Positions 7,673 to 9,770 of a stretch of DNA of 9,770 nt are shown here, in pieces (positions within the stretch are counted from its first letter, which is position 1; each line of letters opens with the position of its first letter). The position numbers were made by a program, and so were the translations under genes. The stretch lies in NCBI GenBank assembly GCA_023429365.1, contig JAEYVW010000259.1, positions 1 to 9,770 on the forward strand. Direction: 5' to 3'. The stretch comes from Bacteroidota bacterium. GTDB lineage: Bacteria > Bacteroidota > Bacteroidia > Chitinophagales > Chitinophagaceae. A model generated the notes under the pieces. That model saw only the letters and a program-made list of their open reading frames with translations, was not told where the DNA came from and did not search any database.

Positions 7673-8076
7673 ATCTGCCTTTTGATGAAGGATGAACACT
7701 ACTGGATTACGATGGCTTTAACCTGAGTAGATTTGAAAGGGTAATCGAATTGGCAGCAAGGAATTGGAAACCTATGCATGAATATAAGCTATTAACGTTA
7801 AAAGTGAAACTCCGCGTGAAGTATATATTATGAGGCTACAATTTAATAACGGCTCATTTTACCCCGGATTCATAATTCACTTCCTTCTTCTCCGATCACT
7901 CAAATCTCCTATTGAAGACTTTTCCCAAATAAAACTTCACAAAATATTAAGTCTCATTTGCCGTTTAGAAGCAGGGACCTGTAAACTTTAACTTATAAGC
8001 AGGGGCATTCTCTTAGGAAATGAGCACTCAAATCGTATTTTCGCAGATGCACACAAAAAATCCCGTGAAACCCACC
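7673..8076. other. Divergent intergenic region between leftward and rightward genes
   Basis: No gene is visible between the DUF2306-like gene (leftward) and the secreted protein (rightward), so promoters for both directions should lie here. Candidates are weak. TAGATTTG at 7728-7735 matches TAnnTTTG but has no TTG at the right distance. TTTG at 7957-7960 is followed 22 bases later only by AAACTTTA (4 of 6 fixed positions). A perfect 10-base palindrome TTAACGTTAA lies at 7792-7801 and could be an operator or chance in AT-rich DNA. AGGAA directly abuts the upstream candidate ATG at 8020, which is too close for a good ribosome site. The right end (8020-8076) would be coding if one of the two upstream ATGs is used. 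Confidence 0.5.
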
Positions 8077-9069
8077 ATGACCAGGCTTTTTTTGATGACC
8101 GCGCTGTTCATAATTTTTTCGCAGGCGGCTTTTTCGCAAACCATCAGCGCGGCCGACCTGAAAAAATTAAGGGCAAAAGAAGACACGCTGCAAGAATATG
8201 CCCGTTATATGGCGACCGATACGCTCCAGGCTGACCGTATGATCTCCGACAGCATTTTCACCCGCACCCTGGTGAGGGCGCTGCAAATAAAAAACTCATT
8301 CTATTTCCCCTTCGATTCTGTAAAAGGTATTTCCAAACTCTATGCACCCGACAGCAGTTTCCGGATCTTTACCTGGGGACTACAGTTTGATGAATATTAT
8401 GCGCGGCAGAAAGGCGCTATCCAGATGCGCACACGCGATGGTTCACTGAAACTGATCCCGCTGCGCGATGATTCTGAGTTTACGATGAACGCGATGGATT
8501 CGGTGCGCAATAGAAACAACTGGATCGGTGCGATCTATTATAATATTGTACAGACCGAGCATAGGGGAAAAAAATATTACACGCTTTTTGGTATCGATCA
8601 CAATACCATCCGCACGACAAAAAAATGGATCGAAGTGCTTCATTTCAATGAAAAGAATGAGCCGCTGTTTGGCGGGCCGTTTTTCAGTTTTGAAAAGGAC
8701 AGCATTCCCAAAAAACCACAGTTCAGGTTTAGCCTGGAGTATAAAAAAGATGCACGGGTATTACTAAACTATCTCGACGAGCTGGATATGATCCTGGTGG
8801 ATCACCTGGTGTCGGAGACAAATGAGCCTGAGAATAAATGGACCCTTGTTCCCGATGGAGATAATGAAGCTTTCAAATGGGAGAATGGGAAATGGGTGCA
8901 TGTCGACAAAGCTTTCGACTTCAAAGTGGACATGCGGGGCGTGGACCCCTATATCGGCAATCCCCCCATGGGCGATCGCATACTAGATAACAAAGGAAAT
9001 AAAGACGAGAAAAGACTACAGGAGAAATCGGAGAAAAATAAAGGGAAGGAGAAGCCTGTCATCGAGTAG
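8077..9069 (+). CDS. Secreted Bacteroidota protein of unknown function
   Basis: From ATG 8077 this is a 330-residue protein with a compact signal peptide (MTRLFLMTALFIIFSQAAFS, cleaved before Gln21). In-frame ATGs at 8020 and 8047 would give 349 and 340 residues with a longer leader; 8077 fits the signal best, but the choice is uncertain. The mature protein has a helical N-terminal third (KKLRAKEDTLQEYARYM), then a beta-rich core with repeated aromatic motifs: SSFRIFTWGLQFD (93-105), KYYTLFGIDHNTIRTTKKWIEVLHF (166-190), EPLFGGPFF (195-203), DMILVDHLV (237-245). It ends in a Lys/Glu-rich low-complexity tail (about 303-330). The 'YTLxGxD…TxxKxIEVLxF' pattern recalls conserved hypothetical secreted proteins of this phylum, which is from memory. 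No catalytic motif is seen. It is the only complete rightward gene here and converges on lepA. Confidence 0.78.
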   Translation: MTRLFLMTALFIIFSQAAFSQTISAADLKKLRAKEDTLQEYARYMATDTLQADRMISDSIFTRTLVRALQIKNSFYFPFDSVKGISKLYAPDSSFRIFTWGLQFDEYYARQKGAIQMRTRDGSLKLIPLRDDSEFTMNAMDSVRNRNNWIGAIYYNIVQTEHRGKKYYTLFGIDHNTIRTTKKWIEVLHFNEKNEPLFGGPFFSFEKDSIPKKPQFRFSLEYKKDARVLLNYLDELDMILVDHLVSETNEPENKWTLVPDGDNEAFKWENGKWVHVDKAFDFKVDMRGVDPYIGNPPMGDRILDNKGNKDEKRLQEKSEKNKGKEKPVIE

Positions 9070-9080
9070 CGTTTTTCTAT

Positions 9081-9110
9081 GGAATTGGGAATTAGGGATT
9101 TGGAATTTGG
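9081..9110. repeat. Short imperfect GGAATT-type repeat
   Basis: Three imperfect units of about ten bases (GGAATTGGGA, ATTAGGGATT, TGGAATTTGG) follow the stop of the secreted-protein gene by about ten bases. The first unit forms an 8-base inverted repeat with downstream DNA: TGGAATTG at 9080-9087 and CAATTCCA at 9117-9124, loop 29 bases. A weak hairpin past the stop codon is possible, but there is no T-tract after it. Confidence 0.5.
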
Positions 9111-9173
9111 TATCCTCAATTCCAGAAAACCCTTCGTTCTTCACAAACTCCTCTAAATCTATTCGTGATAATC

Positions 9174-9201
9174 CGTGTAATCCGTGGCAAAGGTCACGAA
9201 G
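9174..9201. repeat. 28-base exact direct repeat, copy 1
   Basis: The 28 bases starting CGTGTAATCCGTGG and ending AGGTCACGAAG recur without change at 9284-9311, 110 bases away. The end of the unit (CACGAAG) contains the reverse complement of TTCGTG, so a transcript could fold this part onto any of the heptamers. Confidence 0.9.
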
Positions 9202-9232
9202 AACACAAAGTAGTACACAAAGAACACGAAGA
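9195..9232. repeat. Reverse-oriented CACGAAG / CACAAAG segment
   Basis: This stretch carries four related units, CACGAAG, CACAAAG, CACAAAG and CACGAAG (starting about 9195, 9204, 9216 and 9226). They are the opposite strand of the TTCGTG core, separated by short AA/GTA linkers. It lies between the first and second heptamer trios, which gives the region inverted as well as direct repeats. Confidence 0.65.
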
Positions 9233-9283
9233 AACCTATTCGTGTCATTCGTGTAATTCGTGGCCAACCTAATCAGTGAAATT

Positions 9284-9311
9284 CGTGTAATCCGTGGCAA
9301 AGGTCACGAAG
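9284..9311. repeat. 28-base exact direct repeat, copy 2
   Basis: This is identical to 9174-9201. After the shared end (AGGTCACGAAG) the two copies diverge: copy 1 continues into the CACAAAG segment, copy 2 into GGAACTG and the fourth heptamer trio. Confidence 0.9.
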
Positions 9312-9385
9312 GGAACTGATTCGTGCTATTCGTGCCATTCGTGGCTAATCTAATCCGTGAAATCTGTGTAATCCGTGGCTACCCC

Positions 9386-9398
9386 CTGCCGCAGGCAG
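9386..9398. repeat. Short GC hairpin just past lepA
   Basis: CTGCC (9386-9390), loop GCA, GGCAG (9394-9398) form a perfect 5-base stem three bases beyond the lepA stop codon. No T-run follows in either direction, so it is not a textbook terminator. It may be a REP-like palindrome or an RNA 3' end stem. Confidence 0.45.
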
Positions 9399-9401
9399 AT
9401 A

Positions 9402-9770
9402 TTAATCATCCAGCTTCAGCACCGCGAGAAAGGCCTCCTGCGGCACTTCCACATTACCAATCTGCCGCATACGCTTCTTACCCTCTTTTTGTTTCTCCAA
9501 CAGTTTCCGCTTACGACTGATATCACCACCATAACATTTAGCCGTAACATCCTTACGCATCGCAGAAATACTCTCCCTCGCCACCACCTTCGCGCCGATC
9601 GCGGCCTGGATAGCGATCTGGAATTGCTGGCGCGGCAAAAGCTCCTTCAATTTTTCACAAAGTTTCCTGCCAAAATCCTGCGCCCGTCCACGGTGGATCA
9701 GCGCACTCAGGGCATCCACTTTATCGCCATTCAGCAGGATATCCATTTTTACGATATCGCTGTCGCGGTA
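9402..9770 (-). CDS. lepA: Elongation factor 4 (LepA), C-terminal 122 residues, cut by window edge
   Basis: The frame enters from the right edge as [21 protein letters not shown], continues through [24 protein letters not shown] and [19 protein letters not shown], and ends [15 protein letters not shown] followed by TAA. This is the end of domain V and the LepA-specific C-terminal domain (PF06421), which is unique to EF-4. LepA is a cytoplasmic ribosome-bound GTPase of about 600 residues that acts in elongation or ribosome maturation. The missing part (GTPase and middle domains) lies beyond the window. The Met at 9746 is internal, not the start, because coding continues upstream in frame. All of the strongly conserved C-terminal stretches ([40 protein letters not shown]) are intact, so the gene appears functional. 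Confidence 0.96.
   Translation of the reverse strand, partial: YRDSDIVKMDILLNGDKVDALSALIHRGRAQDFGRKLCEKLKELLPRQQFQIAIQAAIGAKVVARESISAMRKDVTAKCYGGDISRKRKLLEKQKEGKKRMRQIGNVEVPQEAFLAVLKLDD

Larger units (their letters stand above)
9161..9380. repeat. ATYCGTG heptamer-trio repeat block
   Basis: The heptamer ATTCGTG or ATCCGTG occurs 13 times, plus ATCAGTG and ATCTGTG variants, in five trios. Starts are 9161/9171/9180, 9238/9247/9256, 9272/9281/9290, 9319/9328/9337 and 9353/9362/9371. Steps inside a trio are 9 bases, with one of 10. Trio 2 to trio 4 and trio 3 to trio 5 are each 81 bases apart, so 9238-9318 is duplicated in part at 9319-9380. Every trio ends in GTGG. From memory, similar strings reading ATTCGTG…ATTCGTGGC are scattered between genes in many environmental bacteria; their role is not established. 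The block is not coding. Confidence 0.88.
9070..9401. other. Convergent intergenic region filled with repeats
   Basis: This 332-base stretch lies between two genes that end toward each other (the secreted protein and lepA). I see no credible gene in it: the minus-strand frame across 9016-9300 reads low-complexity NYTNDTN and FQIPNSQF and is a by-product of the repeats. The stretch holds an AATT/GG-rich segment, five heptamer trios, reverse-oriented CACGAAG pieces and a short GC hairpin, each listed separately. No standard terminator (stem plus T-tract) is obvious for either gene. Confidence 0.75.

Noticed and set aside
7728..7735. TAGATTTG as a rightward promoter -7 element
   Set aside because: It matches TAnnTTTG, but there is no TTG about 17-23 bases upstream and it lies nearly 300 bases before the next rightward start.
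9016..9300. Small minus-strand protein of 94 residues
   Set aside because: Composition follows the repeats (NYTNDTN, FQIPNSQF), it overlaps the end of a convincing gene, and it has no signal, domain or ribosome site.
9161..9380. CRISPR-like array
   Set aside because: The repeat is a 7-base core at 9-base steps with no unique spacers of uniform length, no 24-37 base repeat in regular order (only two 28-base copies, 110 apart), and no cas genes.
9386..9398. Intrinsic terminator for lepA
   Set aside because: The stem is only 5 bases and no T-tract follows on the minus strand (GGGGGTAGCC instead). It is kept only as a short hairpin.

Overview
The window looks like chromosomal DNA of a member of the Bacteroidota, probably Chitinophagaceae or a close relative. 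Four things support this. Translation starts mostly lack a clear Shine-Dalgarno. Five exported proteins have signal peptides that would be cleaved just before Gln (…FSQ, …NAQ, …HAQ, …AAQ, …FSQ). Several genes belong to small secreted or membrane families that I associate with this phylum. The last gene is a housekeeping lepA. The taxon is inferred from sequence style only.

Layout. Nine genes run leftward (minus strand) from about 7672 to the left edge. First comes a pair of multi-pass membrane proteins, a DUF2306-like protein and a probable relative, with overlapping stop and start (7013-7672 and 6282-7016). Next are a DUF3592-type membrane protein (5836-6246), a small secreted protein of unknown function (5342-5800), a secreted two-module VOC/glyoxalase-like protein (4384-5202) and an exported alpha/beta hydrolase (3496-4344). 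After a 160-base gap comes a tight three-gene cluster: a periplasmic S9 prolyl-oligopeptidase-family enzyme (1179-3335), an amidohydrolase lipoprotein (325-1176) and the start of an S33-type alpha/beta hydrolase cut by the left edge (1-315). Gaps of 2 and 9 bases suggest one coupled transcript. Across a roughly 350-400 base divergent gap, a secreted Bacteroidota protein of unknown function (8077-9069) is read rightward. It converges on the 3' end of lepA (9402-9770, minus strand, cut by the right edge).

The space between the last two genes (9070-9401) is the most structured non-coding DNA here. It holds five trios of a degenerate ATYCGTG heptamer at 9-base steps, arranged in an 81-base duplication, a 28-base exact direct repeat, reverse-oriented CACGAAG pieces, and a small CTGCC/GGCAG hairpin next to lepA.

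Function. The left part is a set of exported hydrolases (peptidase, amidohydrolase, two alpha/beta hydrolases), which could reflect breakdown of peptides or related small molecules in the periplasm. The middle is a run of envelope proteins without clear function. I see no mobile element, CRISPR array, tRNA or rRNA, phage or defence system. Most of the window reads as ordinary chromosome. The points worth a second look are the S9 enzyme's missing specificity residues, the paired membrane proteins and the repeat block.
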